Counted from the stretch's first letter, positions 45,567-58,678 are shown. The stretch is DNA of 64,000 nucleotides from Pseudisothecium myosuroides (GCA_951799445.1 OX637296.1:2170001-2234000), one strand, 5' to 3'. A program made the numbers and translations. The notes: generated from the sequence alone by a model not told the origin.

Positions 45567-46729
45567 AATACAAAAAAAAAATGTGGCTATAAAAAAAAGG
45601 GACAACCAAAAAAAAAAAACTATTTTTCAGAGGAAATAGAGGAGAGAAAGACATATCCAATGGTGTCATCCAATGTTCAATCACATACCGCAATAAAAAG
45701 ATATAGGTGTCGGAAGTTTGAAATCAAGCGGCAGGAAACCACGGAGTATACCCCCCCCCCCGTAGAAGGAGATGGACCGGAGAGCTCTCCACCTCTCCTT
45801 GCAATCTCTCGAAGGCGGTCACAGGACAAGGGAAGAACGGGGCAAGGAAGCAAGCGAAAAAGAAAGTATTCTAGAGAAGGGAGGGCCAAAATTTGACAAC
45901 GGGAGGCTGAAATTATTGTTTCCTAGGGAAGGGCCAGAGTTTGACGGCGGGAGTTAAGTGCCCCTACACTATTTACACATAAGTTGAAAAATAATGTTGG
46001 GGGTAAAAAACAAGGAACAACACTAATTATCACCCAGCACTATTTACCAATTTTAGTGTAGTTTTCGTGTTCCTTCTACAAGCTTCTTTCAAAAATGGTC
46101 AAGAGGCAAGTGTTCATTCCATGGTTTCTATGACATTTCAGACTAGATAATGTTCAAGAGTTAGGAGGCTTGAGAGCATTATTGAATATAATGTCAAGTT
46201 TAACTAGAAAGAGGATAAAGGTTTAAAGAGCCTATTATTCTTTTGTGGATACCCAACAAGTGAGCAACACAATTAGGAAATTTCGTAGTTCATGATTTCA
46301 ACCTAATGACTCTAATGATTTTACTCAATTATTGTCTTGTGTGATTTTGAGCCTAAGAATCTATTGTAAAAAACTTGGTCTCTTAAAAAAACTTCAAATT
46401 GCATTAAATAAATCCCCTTTGTTCTCAAAGTATAAGATTCAAGCCTTGACACCTCCTATTATATACTAAGAGTGGATGGCAAAGTGGTTTCAATCCACCT
46501 TGCTCGATTCTTAGACACGGTGTTCCATATTAGGAAAATATTGTGGTCATTTTAAATGAGTAATGTGAATAATTGTCATGTGTACACTTTCTATTGGTTT
46601 GGGATGACTTAGGGTGAGCTTACATGTGAGTCTGGTGGGCAGAAAAAGTAACTAAAAGATAATGGAACAGTTCCACCGATGATTGGTAAGCATGGAAATA
46701 GGAGAGTGAGTTCCACTAATACCAGTATA
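45567..46729. other. Intergenic, nothing recognised
   Basis: Short GC-richer stretch at 45660-45960 with overlapping small ORFs on both strands, none with known motifs; then AT-rich. Confidence 0.35.
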
Positions 46730-47289
46730 TTCCCTCTGTCCCACTAAAAACCACTAAATCAAGCACAATTTTTTTCCCACTAAAAAGCTCTGTTTTATGA
46801 TTTCGACCATTGAGTAAGCATTGGCCATATTGAACGACCTCATGGGGCAAGTCAAGAGATCAGGGAGCACTCTTCTCCTAAAAAACTTAGCCTTGTCCAT
46901 ATGAGGCACCTTGTACTTGTGGAAAAATGGTGTTGATGATGGGTTCGGTGACCACTTCGGCACTCTAAAAATTTGTTCATGAAGTGGGTCAAGTTTTTTT
47001 CTTGCAGGTATTAAGGTTGGGACATATGTTTTTAGAATCCCATTGTTGCCACCAACCTTTAAATCATCAAGATGATGGAGCTAGCAGCATTTACAAATTA
47101 TGTTCAAATATGACACTTTCCACATGGATTTTAGGTACCTAAATGACGCCGCCTAAGTTGGAGATTTTGCATAGATCTAAAGATTGGCTTGCTAGTTTTT
47201 TAATGCATGTATCAATGATACAAAGACTAAAAAGATAGTTAATCCCTCAAGGGGAAGCTTTTTGGAGTTTTTTAGTGGGACAGAGGGAA
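46730..47289. mobile_element. 560 bp Stowaway-like MITE
   Basis: TA at 46728-46729 and 47290-47291. Inverted ends TTCCCTCTGTCCCACTAAAA and its inverse match over 20 or more bases. The ends and TA target are Stowaway-like though the length is at the long end. The interior is unrecognised. Confidence 0.82.
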
Positions 47290-47378
47290 TATTCCACACT
47301 GTAGAAGGAACATAAAAGTGCTTTCAATATTTTGGTATTGTTGACCGCAACCACCTACTCATATATGTAAGCTAGCCC

Positions 47379-47679
47379 TTAAGGTAGAAGCACCAATTCC
47401 TATCTACTTAAAAAATTCAGCATAGTTGGAGGCATTTTAGATTTTTTGGATAAGGCATCTATTTTCTGTGAATTTTTAAAGTAGAACTTTGTAGAGCACC
47501 CAAAACTGCAGCCACTCTAGTTCAACTACCTAAATTTTGACATGGTAATCTAAAAAAATCAGCAAGCACCAACTACAATTAAGTATTGGCACAATTTTGA
47601 GTTACTTTTGGAGACACTTTAAGGGGAGTCTACAGTAAAACAATGGGTGCACAAACGGGAATTGGTGCTTCTACCTTAA
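47379..47679. mobile_element. 301 bp AAGGTAGAAGCACC-ended MITE
   Basis: Perfect inverted ends TTAAGGTAGAAGCACCAATT (left) and its inverse (right). The outer TTAA may belong to the target. A related copy lies at 40136; a lone left end AAGGTAGAAGCACC lies at about 31129. Confidence 0.82.
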
Positions 47680-48273
47680 TGACAATATAGCACCAATGAT
47701 GAACTTTAGATCACATCACTTCAAAATTTCATAACAATGAAATTTACACTATCAAAAGAATACACACTGTTTCTCCACATGTCAAAGAAAATACTCAATA
47801 AACCCTTCAAGAGATCCAATCAGAAATGGTGGCCACCCATACTAGGGTGGCCTACCTTATAGTCTTCCTTTCCATATTCAACAAAGAATCATCGAATAGT
47901 ACAGTACAGTCTGAATATTTGATACAAGAGGCGGCATCCTCTTGGTATTGATCCTGGGAAGGCGCTCCACACAGGAGATGCCATGAATTGTTGGTGAACC
48001 TTATGAATTCTCATCTACACTTCTATGATATTGATCTCGAAGACTCCATCTTCATCTATAACCAGAACCTATACTTCGAATGCGCAATGGCACACTACTT
48101 CTACCTCCATGCATGATATTGGCAAGAAATCTAGGCCAGTTAGCTCGCTCTACAGTAGCTTGCAAAAAGAATTTGATACTCAACGTGGAGCAGGAATGTG
48201 GAGAGGTGGAAGCTCAATTGTGGTTTAGGCTTGCAATTGACAAGCCAGCGATGGTGATCATGTATAGGTTTCG

Positions 48274-50710
48274 TTACGAAAAGGCAGTGGAAGCGCGGAC
48301 AGGGTACTCGTGGATGCAATCCAGCCACGGGTTGCGTGACGGCTGCTTCACGGTCCGAAGCGCGCGCCACACCGCGCTGTTGCACTTGAAGCCCGAGCCG
48401 AAGGCGATTTGCCACACGCGGTCGCCGCGCTTCACGCGCTCTTTGGCTTCCATGTACGCCAGCTCGTACCACAAGGAGCTGCTGGACGTGTTGCCGAACC
48501 TGCTTGAAATTCGAGAGTTTGGTCACTGGAGATGGATACAATTGACGCATGCATGTTGCCCTTTTTATGATGGGTTTATGATGCTTTGTACATGTGGACA
48601 GATGTTTTATTTGCTTTTTTGCAATGAGCTGGTGGCTATGGCGGATGCGGGATGACTTACCTGTGGAGAGTCATTCGTGAGGGCTCCATGTGCCATCCCG
48701 TGAGTTCGAGATTCTTCTCGAGCTCGTCGAGCACGGCGCGGCCGCCGGCGTGGATGCAGAAGTGCTCGCACGCGAGCTTGAAATCCGGGATGTAGGCCTT
48801 CATTTTAAATTTGAGGCATTTGCGCGCGACGAGGTTGGCGAAGAAGAGCAGCTGCTCCGAGAGCGGCAGGATGAGCGGCCCGAGCGTGGTGATGTTGGTT
48901 TTGAGCGCGTCGCCTGCGACGCCCATGAGGTCTTTCGAGAGCGCGACGCCAACGTTCCGGTATTCGTCCTGCTGCTGGTACACGCACGTGTAGCACTTGT
49001 CGTCCGCGCCCTTGTGTGTTCGCACCGTGTGCACGAGCTCGTACTTGGATCGCCACCGCTCGCGTCCTCGATTCGAGAGCAGAATCGCTGCGCCTCCCAT
49101 CCGGAAGATGCAGTTCTGCAACAGCATGGATCGGTCGTTGCCGAAGTACCAATTTAGGGTTATGTTCTCCGTGCTCACCACCACCGCGTACGTGTTCCGG
49201 TACACCTACACAGCAGTGACCCAAATTTTTCGTGGGTTCAAACTGGAAAGCTGCGATTGATCATATTGTGAAGGATACAATTCAATTCGAACAGGGCCAA
49301 ATTTTACATCACCAGAATCATTGATGAACATTGCATGCGCTAGCTGATCGAAGATTAAATAGAAATTGGCAAAAGAAAGTCGCCACATGATCTACTGAAA
49401 ACTGGTTAACAAAACATGATCGAGCTGGGCCCATACCTGGAGGAGGTCTCGCGCAACGTCGATGGAGATGAGCCCGGCACTGCACCCCATGCCTGCGAGG
49501 TTGACGCTCTTAATATTCCCCCGCATCTTATAGTGGTTAATGATCATGGACGCGAGCGACGGCGTGGGATTGAACAAGCTGCAATTCACCACCAGCACGC
49601 CCACGTCCTTGGGCTTCAAGCCCGTCTTCTCGAAAAGCTCATCAAGGGCGCCGAACATGACCTGTTCGGCCTCCTCGCGCGCCTGCCGCATGTTGGGCTC
49701 CCCTTTCTTCACCGCCGTGACGTCGTTGATGATGGACGTGGGGAGGTACGCTTGGTCGCCCAGCCCCGAGCGCAGCGTGATCTTCCGCTGAAACGCCATG
49801 CTCTCCTCGCTGAAGGCGCCCGTCATCTCGCAGGCCTGCAAGAAGCGCTCGTTGGAGCATTGGCGCGCGTCCTCCGGCTTGTGGCATGCGAAGTCCACCA
49901 GGTAAACGGGACGCGGACGCATCATCACGTACAGAGTTACGACGCATACGCTCATGCCCGAGCACGCCAATGCACTCACCTGCACACCACCACGGGCACC
50001 ACCACATTACAGCCATCTTCATTTTCAAATTCCCCGCACAAATCCTCCCTAGCCTGCTGCTTGATTCGCAATTCTCGCGTCACGGCAACTGATTGGCGAC
50101 GAATTTAATTACGACTTCAGAACGGCGTTCTCGCTTTCTATCTCAGCGTCAATTTGAGAGTTCTTTCATTCAATGGAAATTGAGACAAAATCACCGAACC
50201 AGTAAGCAAAGACAAGAGTTCGAAACACTGGAATCAGGAATATTTGTAACATGGCTAGGCAGCAGATTTTGTGCTTGAATTACGACCAACATGATCGAAG
50301 GTGGGTCCACGCAGTGATTTAAATTCACGCACTAGGTGATTTCATGTTTCATTGCAGTGCTGTGACTTCTGGACTTGACCACTTACGAGGTTGAAATGCA
50401 AATTCTCCCAGAGCTGGAGAATGTCGTTCCACCCGACGCGGAACCAGCTGAGCTCGGCGAGGGTGATGAACAGCACGGGGATGACCATCAACACCATGGC
50501 GTGCGTGATGAGGTAGTGGTACCCGAGCTTCACATACTTGAGGTTCACGCTGGACAGTAAATCAGGAAGCTTGATGGCGATGCTGCTGGTTCGCAAGCTG
50601 TGCAGGAGCGCCACCTTCTCTGCCAATTCCGCATCTCTCGACGTCTCCACGATCTTGTACGACCCCGCCACTCGGTCTGTTTTCATTTCTTCCAATTCGA
50701 TCGGCCTCAT
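48274..50710 (-). CDS. 3-ketoacyl-CoA synthase (KCS, FAE1-type)
   Basis: ER-membrane condensing enzyme of very-long-chain fatty acid elongation, joining malonyl-CoA to long acyl-CoA for waxes, cutin/suberin and sphingolipids. Four exons: 50387-50710, 49437-49979, 48661-49205 and 48274-48499 (stop TAA), in frame, 545 aa. An N-terminal region with two hydrophobic segments (about 70-95 and 109-128) precedes the FAE1/CUT1-like domain starting [10 protein letters not shown]. The catalytic triad is complete: Cys274 in GMGCSAG, His441 in CIHAGGRA and Asn474 in RFGNTSSSS. The spacings of 167 and 33 residues agree with FAE1 (Cys223, His391, Asn424). The first ATG after an in-frame upstream stop is at 50710 ([10 protein letters not shown]). 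Three introns are many for this family, where few or none is common. Exons are GC-rich against the AT-rich flanks. The paralogue group and chain-length preference cannot be told. Confidence 0.96.
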
Positions 50711-50809
50711 ACCATCCAACACTGTTCCAGTCCCGCAAACTTAACCCAACCCGAAACTCTATTGTGTCACGCACAGCACTAGTGAACACATTCACCGCCG
50801 GCTATGCTT

Positions 50810-51300
50810 CAGCATTGCTGGTATTAAGTACCTGCAGCACACACAGAAACAAGAGCCTTACGTACTGTTGAACCCAATACTGTAAAATCGAGAGAATTTC
50901 GTATACCAATCATAACATCCTGCAACCACCCCTCATTTCTCTTTATCACAACTACATTACCGACTCTACCACGGCATTGCTGGTATCCAAAACCTGCAGT
51001 ACACAGAGATGAGAGACATATGTACTATTGAACGAACACTGTGTAAGATCGAAACTGCAGGTAGAAACTCATACTCAAAAACGCACCTTGTTAACATTAA
51101 TTCTGCCACCACCCCAGCCCTAAATTAAATTCTCTTGTCACAACTTCAACACCAACTCTACCACGTACGGCATTCCCGGCGGTATCCAAAACTTTGCAGC
51201 GAACATTGAAACGGGATCCTTCCTATGGAACGCCGTATGGAACCAACACAGTCAGATCGAAAGTACTGCAGCTAGAATTTCTTACACAAAATCGCTTTGC
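50810..51300. repeat. ~160-200 bp tandem repeat, 3 copies, upstream of KCS
   Basis: Three diverged direct copies are marked by GGCATTGCTGGTATCCAAAA-like words at about 50813, 50972 and 51170. Each is followed by ACCTGCAGTACACA, a GTACTRTTGAACC-like word and AGATCGAAA-like text. They fall within the 600 bp before the KCS start codon. Confidence 0.7.
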
Positions 51301-51629
51301 AATTTGCGAAGGAACTCAGCTGCACCTTCCCCCCTTGACAACTCCTGCTTGGTCAAGGTTGAAGCTCACCACAGAAGAGGTGCTCTGGTGAGTAGCTAGC
51401 TAGAGAATGAAGAAGCTGCTGTTCATGAATGCAGGCTTCGTGGTCATCGCCAAGGCGACGTCTCCATAGCCAGGGAGCTATTGCGACGTAATAAAAGCGA
51501 CTGCAGGACGTTTCCAGAGCGTGTCTAGCTGGTCTGGTGCATGCAGTACTTGATGATATTGTTTGGCTGGGCTGGGTGATGGCTAGCGCTATTAATTCGA
51601 TCATGGAACTTATGGATAGCTCCGATCCA

Positions 51630-51650
51630 CCCACTATATAAGTTACTCAC
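51630..51650 (-). promoter_or_regulatory. Possible TATA box for KCS
   Basis: The plus strand reads CCACTATATAAGTTAC, so the minus strand has TTATATAG, which could seat a start about 30 bp downstream. It is about 920 bp above the ATG, requiring a long or spliced leader. It could equally be chance in AT-rich DNA. Confidence 0.2.
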
Positions 51651-53410
51651 TTATAAGCTGGATGCTCTGCAAATCGATCTACAGCTTCAAGCTACCTAAA
51701 CTTGTGTATGTCACAGCTGCTCACTTCAATGCGGAGGCTACTTGAGTGGGGCAATGAGATCTCGGCACTTGAAGGGGGTTGGTGAGTGCAGCTCGCTCAT
51801 GGGAGCCTTCTTATATTACCACCCTTTAGCTTCGCCTGCTCAACGCCCTTGCCTGCACTGCCTGTCGTAAGCCCATGTGCCACGACTTCCTTTTATGACC
51901 CACACTAACTTAGCCCTGTAACGCCACGGTGGACTCAAGGTGTCTGGTGAATGAGTTTGGGGGGTGGAGTTACCCTACGTGAAGTCATCAGATTCAGCAT
52001 AAATCAAGTCATTTTTGTAAAAAACACACACAAAAAAAAAAAAATCACATGTCTTCTTGTGAATGGTGTGAGATGACGTGGACTCCTGAAAATCCAGCGT
52101 GGAAATTCAATTTCAGCACCTAAGTGCCGAATTAGACCTTCACATACGGCTTGTAGAAGATGGACTCGTCCGATTTTAGGATGAATTTCGATACAGTTTG
52201 GGAGTGAACCTACTTTGCTAGTGCCACTCCTGAAAATTTGGCAATAAATTCCTCTTTTCAGAAGGATGAAATTGCTGAAATGCTTCCTAATCTTCAGATG
52301 GTATTGCTACATCTTAGATGAATGTACATGCCGTTTCGGATGTTCTGTTTGAGTTCTAGAACTTCCGTCCTTTTCATATTCACGGATGTACTGATTGGCT
52401 TCAGTCATCAGGCAGTCCACTAAGATCCTCTGCCAGAGCAAATGAAACAAATTCCCTTGGCTTTGGTTGGACCCTTTATTTTATAAATGTTTTATGCCGG
52501 CCGGTATCCTGTGAGATTCAATATTTTCACATGTGGCATTTTGCACGTTGTTTTTAGTACCGCTGTCTCTGACACCAAGCACTCGTAGATTATTTACCGT
52601 ATGTGTTCTCTCAGATATAGGTGTGAAAGGGGACCAACACCAGACTTCCTGTATACCCGCTTTACACTCAGGGCCGCTTTATACTACTGTACTCTGTGTA
52701 ATGGTGGAGAAGTGCATTGGTTGGTCAAGAAGTTTTGACCAAGACATGGTTATTTTAAGTAACCTGTGGAATGTTGAAAAGATAATAAAATAATGCCATA
52801 AGAAGTCTTGACCGATTGTAGTGTAAACACCAAGTGGAGAAGTCTTCTAAACAACTTCACCAAGAGAAGAATTTTGCAATGTGAAATAAGAAGAGGCAAA
52901 GAGCCAACTATATGCTATGTGAAATAAAGGAAGCCCTCAATCACATGGTTGAGATATGCTACAATGAAAAGACAATAAATAAAGATGGAGATCTTGAGAG
53001 ACAAAGTTTCTTGTTCAAAGGGGTGGGGGGGGGTGAAGTCGCCTTAAAAACCTAACCTTAGAAAAACTCCCATTACCAAAAGTTTTGCCACATAGTGAGC
53101 CATGTCATTTTTGTCATTCATGCTTGAAGTTCTCCATGTGACAAGTCTTAGCCAAAATGTAAACTCAACCTGGTGAAGAACAAAAATTTCCTCCAATTAT
53201 ATTACTCCATTTTTCCTACCAGTCAATTCTTGACTGGTGCACTTCTCTACCTTATATACTACCTTAGTATAAAGCAGCCCTCAGATTGAAGAGTCTTGAA
53301 AAAAATCTATAGAGGTTCATGGCTTGTCTTTGTAAAGTCAGCCTTTAGAGGTCATGATTTTCAAATGAAAAATTGCAAAATGAGAGGAGGTCACAAAGCG
53401 TCTTATCTAG
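51651..53410. other. Intergenic beyond the KCS promoter, nothing recognised
   Basis: Mixed composition without a joinable frame. A G-run (GGGGTGGGGGGGGGTG) at about 53020 is the only local oddity. Confidence 0.35.
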
Positions 53411-53412
53411 TA

Positions 53413-53795
53413 CTCCCTCCGTCCCAAAATGATCTTCCTATTGGCCTTAATTTTTTGCACCTCTTTGAATATTGCCGAATTGAAGGAAATGAAGCTTTTG
53501 GAGCTGGAACAAAGGACCACACATAGGCTTAGGCATATATTAAATGCCTACAAAATGATGATCTCACACTCAACAATTAATTGACCATTGGTGATCTTTG
53601 AAAATGCCCAAAAAATTATACTTTTCAATATTCCAAAAACTACATTTTAAAAAGGCCTTTGAAACTCAAAGTTTCTAGAATGTTAGGAGTACACCAAACT
53701 CTACTTATAGCACAAAGCAAGTTTTTAAAATGTTATTTTTTGCTTTAATCTGGAATATTTTGTCCAACAGGAAGATCATTTTGGGACAGAGGTAG
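53413..53795. mobile_element. 383 bp Stowaway-like MITE
   Basis: TA at 53411-53412 and 53796-53797. The left end is CTCCCTCCGTCCCAAAATG, the textbook Stowaway terminus. The right end is its near inverse (CATTTTGGGACAGAGGTAG). The inner pair ATCTTCCT/AGGAAGAT extends the arms. Confidence 0.88.
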
Positions 53796-53797
53796 TA

Positions 53798-56145
53798 TAT
53801 CTTTAGTATATTTTTTAAAAATACTAGCAATTTATAATAATTGGCTATAAACATTTTTTGGCCGAAGCGGTCGTCAAATTTGCATCAAACTCACCTCTAT
53901 AGGTGGTTAAACTTACATTGTGAGAAGCTCAACATTTGTGGACTTTTATAATTGCCACATAGGACAAAAGTATTGGCTACATCATTCTCTCCTTTGAACT
54001 TGAAATTTCTAAAGAAAAGTTATATGCTTTCATCTTCTCAAGCTTCAAAGCTTTCATTGGCTCTAAGCTTGTTTTCTTCAACCCTTCTTTATTAGTGCAA
54101 AGAAGGCCTTAGTTTAACCATGAAAAGGCGAGTTGATAACCATGAATTTGAACTTCAAAATCCTTCTGTATATATTATCTCATTTTGTGACTATTCACAA
54201 CAATTGAAATTTTTTATTTTTTTATTTTTTTATTTTCATATTGAAATCACATACCTACTTTGAGTTGTAAGAAATCTAGATTTTTTTTAAAAATTGAAAT
54301 TATCATAAACTTTTTAAAGAAAAAGTAAAGAAAAGTCTTAACAAATATTCTATATGTGTACAAAACTTCCTCAATGAATCTAAATTTTTCTCCATATGTA
54401 TGTATATTAGTGTAGAACAACAAAGTGTAAATGAAATTTTTGTGTATTTCAATAACTACAAATTAGTAGACTATGATTATAGGCCAAATGTTCTTGTTGC
54501 AATAAAATATCCAACTTTAGGAATCTCTTAAAATTTCAAATTCCAATTCAATTAGACTAGATAAAATGTTGAATACATTAATTGGCCTCAGATGCAACAA
54601 ACATGAATTTGATAAATAAAATTTAAATCAAGAGCACGGACTTAGAAGTAGCTAAAATACACTATAAGGTGATCTATGGATTAAGCATCTATAGAAAAGC
54701 CAATACTACAACTACGGTATAAAGAACTTTCTAATACCATCCACTGCAAATACTTACAAGAAATTTCCAAAAAAAATTGGATGAAAAACTTGCTTGTTTA
54801 CATTCTCCAAAATTCCAATTTCTTCCAAAGGATACAAATTGACTATGACATTTCAAATTGACCTTAACTACAATAATCTAGAATGGATTGAAATAACCAA
54901 ATATCAAAATAGATTGCACTACTTGAAGAATACTTTTCAACTCTAGAAAGACAATCAAAAAAAAAATTGCAATCAAATATGACCAAAAAAATATTCTATG
55001 CAAAAGTATATTTTGATAACATTTTAGAAATAAGGTAGAACAACCCCATGCTGTCAGTCAGCAAATTCCAACATTTACTGAACTCTTCCATTTGCATCAA
55101 CCACCCACCTATTACCACAATCTTAACAACCCTAAGTTAGCAACATGACAATGCACTTGGGGAGGAGACACATCAATGTGTAATTTATCATAGATCTACC
55201 CACGCATTGCCAATTTGGTCCCAATAAACTTTGAAAAATCACAAAAAATTCATTTCTTGTCGGAATGTTTTAATTTTACTTGCAAATGGCTTCTCTCAAA
55301 CTTTTCAATCTATAAAAAACATATGTGAGTTGACAAATAGCTTCTCCAAGGTATCTAGATAGAAATCTGCTTGGTAATAAGCATATATACCTTTATGTAG
55401 GAAACCATCTTTGAGAGTTGCATCCAATCCTCTCAACTCATGCTCCTCCAAACACCCTTGTTGCTAGCTGCTCTCGTGTGAAGCAGCCGCTCTTCGCGCT
55501 ATTCAAAACTTCCAACGAGTCTTGGGTTTTTTGTTGGGGTGCATGTGTGAAAAAGCGAGTACTAAATTCCTTATCAGTGCTTTGGTTTCAGTCAAGACTT
55601 CAAGTCAGTCATTCCCATAACTTTTAACAGTGATCCAGAGCAAGGTGACATCACAGCAGAGAAAGTGATAATACAAGATAATCATGGAATTATATCTCGG
55701 TGGCAGGTACGAGTACATGATTGTCGAGTGCCATCAAAGTGAACTGCACTCATGTTAAAGTCCAATTCAATGACAAGGGATTGAGGCGATGAGCCTGGTG
55801 ATTATGAACTGCAGTTGCCACTTGCGAGGGGGCAATGGAGACAGCAACTAAGAGGACAGTGATAGAATGTTTCGATCACCCATTCTATCACTTGGATAAG
55901 TGAGTGAGTGAATTTTCAGTACATCCGGTGTCTGTATTTGCATTTCCTCCGTACCCTCATTTTTTCTGTACATATCATACACATGCCACTTACCGTGCGC
56001 AGCCACTTACCGTGCACTTTTACAAGACCTAATATTGTGCACCCCAATCCTTGCAACTTGTATGCCAATGTGGCGTCAATTCTGGTTTGGTGTGGTTTGG
56101 TGTATCGTAGGGACCATAGCCATTCTACTTCAATCATGTTATGTT
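53798..56145. other. AT-rich intergenic, nothing recognised
   Basis: Low-complexity A/T runs (TTTTTATTTT near 54215). A slightly GC-richer patch at 55410-55620 holds a 69-codon ORF without likeness. Confidence 0.4.
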
Positions 56146-56237
56146 GTTTTCAGTCGCATTGCATTTGTTTTCAATTGCATTGTGTGTATTTTCAATCGCA
56201 TTGTGTGTATTTTCAATCGCATTGTGTCTGTTTTCCA
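56146..56237. repeat. 21 bp minisatellite
   Basis: Four to five copies of TTTTCAATCGCATTGTGTGTA with few changes. Confidence 0.85.
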
Positions 56238-56474
56238 ATCACTACGTACAGAAAATAGTAAGAATAGTGAAAAGTTTATTGCTCCTTCAGACACTTGAGA
56301 TGCACGGTTAGTGGTTCGGACAATGATCGTAGCTAGTCACTTATGACAATTTTAAGAAAAAATTAGTGATAATAGTGTACTCACTTCTTGTAATGTACTG
56401 CTCAAGCTAAATATGCTTGGTAAGTGGCATGCGTACGATATTAGGCTGCCATCAATATGGGATTAACAACTCTA

Positions 56475-56588
56475 CCTCATAGCCTATATCCCATCCATGT
56501 ATCCATATGTAACCTCATAGCCTATATCCCATCCATGTATCCATATGTAACTTCATAGCCTATATCCCATCCATATATCCATATGTAG
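56475..56588. repeat. 38 bp tandem repeat, 3 copies
   Basis: Copies start at 56475, 56513 and 56551, each CCTCATAGCCTATATCCCAT followed by CCATGTATCCATATGTAA. Only one to two changes between copies. Confidence 0.92.
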
Positions 56589-57189
56589 TACCGTGTCAAT
56601 ATTATGTATGAGTATTATGTATGAGACATCCATATTCCATATATCATATATTCATATTTGTGTGTATTTTGTATATTGTAAGCATAATTATCAAAATTTT
56701 CTTGCTTTTGATTTTGGTATTTGTGTGGGGTGAATCGTGTGATTTATTTAATTTTATTCAGCCGCAATGGGAAGGGAGGGGGACATCTCTTTTTAGAGGA
56801 TAGTAAGTGCACGTAAGGTAGTGTTCACAACATTCAATTGCATGCGTTATTTATTTATTTGATTGTTTATTCATTAATAACTGAATTTTCTAACACACTT
56901 GAAAGAAGATTCATCGTGGAAAGGAAAAACATAACAATCAGATACATAACGTTGTTGAGTGGTGCTAGTAATGCCCTTTTTGCATTTGATTATTACTCTT
57001 CTCCAAAAATTTAAGATCAACTCATCTCTTGCATCTAAGACTTCAAGTGAATTTAAATACGTCTTATGCATTTTATGGCATTGTAGATGAAATAATTCAA
57101 GAAAAAAAAAATTAACTCTAGTATAAAAGACTAGTGTGAATGAAGCGTCTACTGGGAATGCTCAACTATCTAAGCCTCATGCACCTTAA

Positions 57190-58089
57190 CCCCTAAAGGA
57201 CCAAGGAACCCACTTTCGGCTTTTTGAGAACTCGGGCACGCTCTATTGACTTCATAATTTGAAATTTTTGCATGAAATTTTCAAGATGGATGCTACTCAT
57301 CATAATCTACATGTGAAGCTTTGTTTCGTGTCATTTTGATAAGTAATGCAAAAGTTAGAAGTTTTTTTTCAATTTTAATGTCAAACTAGGCAACAAAAAA
57401 TATACTCTAAAAAAATAAAAATAAATTTTTTGGAATTGTATAGATTGATACCTACTAAAAAAATTGAACCATTCAATTCCAAATAATAAGGTAAAAGTTA
57501 TGAGGAGTTTTATTTTACGGGCAATGAAGGTAGAAAGAACATATATAGTCGTCTTTTGCTCTCAATTTTGAAAATTTTCAAATAAAAATGAAAATAAAGG
57601 ATATTGATTGTTTACTAGAACATTCTCCCCATTGGAATTAACGATTCTCAAATTCTTCCAAAAGTTATTAGTATATGAGTTTTATCTTTCAATCAATAAT
57701 ACTTTTCACTGTAAATTTTTTTTTTAAATAAATATAAAAGTTTTTTGGTTAAAATGTTTTACATATGTTTTCAATCCATTTTACAAAATATTTCATAAAA
57801 TGCACAAGTTGTAGGACATACGTGTTTTTTTCTTAAAATGTTGAAAGACAAAACTTCAACTTCTGGAAGGACTACAAAAGCCTACATTTTGAAGTTTAGG
57901 CACATTGATCTTGCCATTAGTGGGGATATTCATTCTAAAATTTTGGGACAATGCACTTATGCAAGTTAACCAAAGGATCCTACAGTTGAATTTGTTAAAA
58001 AACAAATATTGATGAAGATTTTGACCATGCTTTAGAGACGAGTATTTTGAAGCAGTTTGGGGCCTCTAAACATGTTGGTCCTTTAGGGA
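57190..58089. mobile_element. TTAA-flanked piggyBac-like MITE (copy H)
   Basis: TTAA at 57186-57189 and 58090-58093. Left CCCCTAAAGGACCAAGGAAC, right GTTGGTCCTTTAGGGA. 900 bp, non-coding, complete version of the truncated copy at 29563. Confidence 0.86.
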
Positions 58090-58518
58090 TTAACTTGATA
58101 GCAGATTCCATCTTTGATATCTCCATTAAGATATAGCCCTGGTAAAGAATCGACATATTCTTTCCTTCGAAAAATTTTCAATTTTCCATATGATGATGAG
58201 GTCATTTAGTCCCCTCACTATACTACGTTGAAGTATAGTGGTAAGCACACCTATCAAGATGTCCACCCTATAGGTGTGCCTAGGTAAAAGCCATTGAGCC
58301 AAGGTTGTAGGTGCCTTATAAAGTAATGCAACGTATAGTACTGTTGTAAAAGGACACTCAACCTATTACTTCACAATTGTTATGTATGCAAAAAAAGCCA
58401 AGGGTAGAAATGAACTCCAAACAACATGCGTGGTAATTACATTTAACACTGTTTGAAGAGACATTTCATTGTTAAAATGCCATACTTTTTGGATTGAGTC
58501 TTGTTTGCAATATGCAAT

Positions 58519-58675
58519 CACTATAAGAAAAAGGGGTGTTTTAAGTATAGTCCAGTAATAATGAACTTTTAAGGAGATTTTTAGTAAATTTTTTACTAAA
58601 AATCTCTTTAAAAGGTCATTACTTATAGGACTATACTACTGAGACTATACTTAAACACCCCTTTCTCTTGTAGTG
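58519..58675. mobile_element. 157 bp CACTA-type MITE
   Basis: Begins CACTATAAGAAAAAGGGGTG and ends with the inverse CACCCCTTTCTCTTGTAGTG. AAT at 58516-58518 and 58676-58678 is a 3-bp duplication. The arms continue pairing inward (TAAGTATAGT/ACTATACTTA, AAAATCTC/GAGATTTT), making a near-complete hairpin. CACTA(C/T)AAGAAA ends and a 3-bp TSD are the En/Spm pattern. Confidence 0.88.
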
Positions 58676-58678
58676 AAT

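Noticed and set aside
49416..50108. 230-codon plus-strand frame
   Set aside because: Antisense shadow of KCS exon 2, which carries the catalytic Cys motif.
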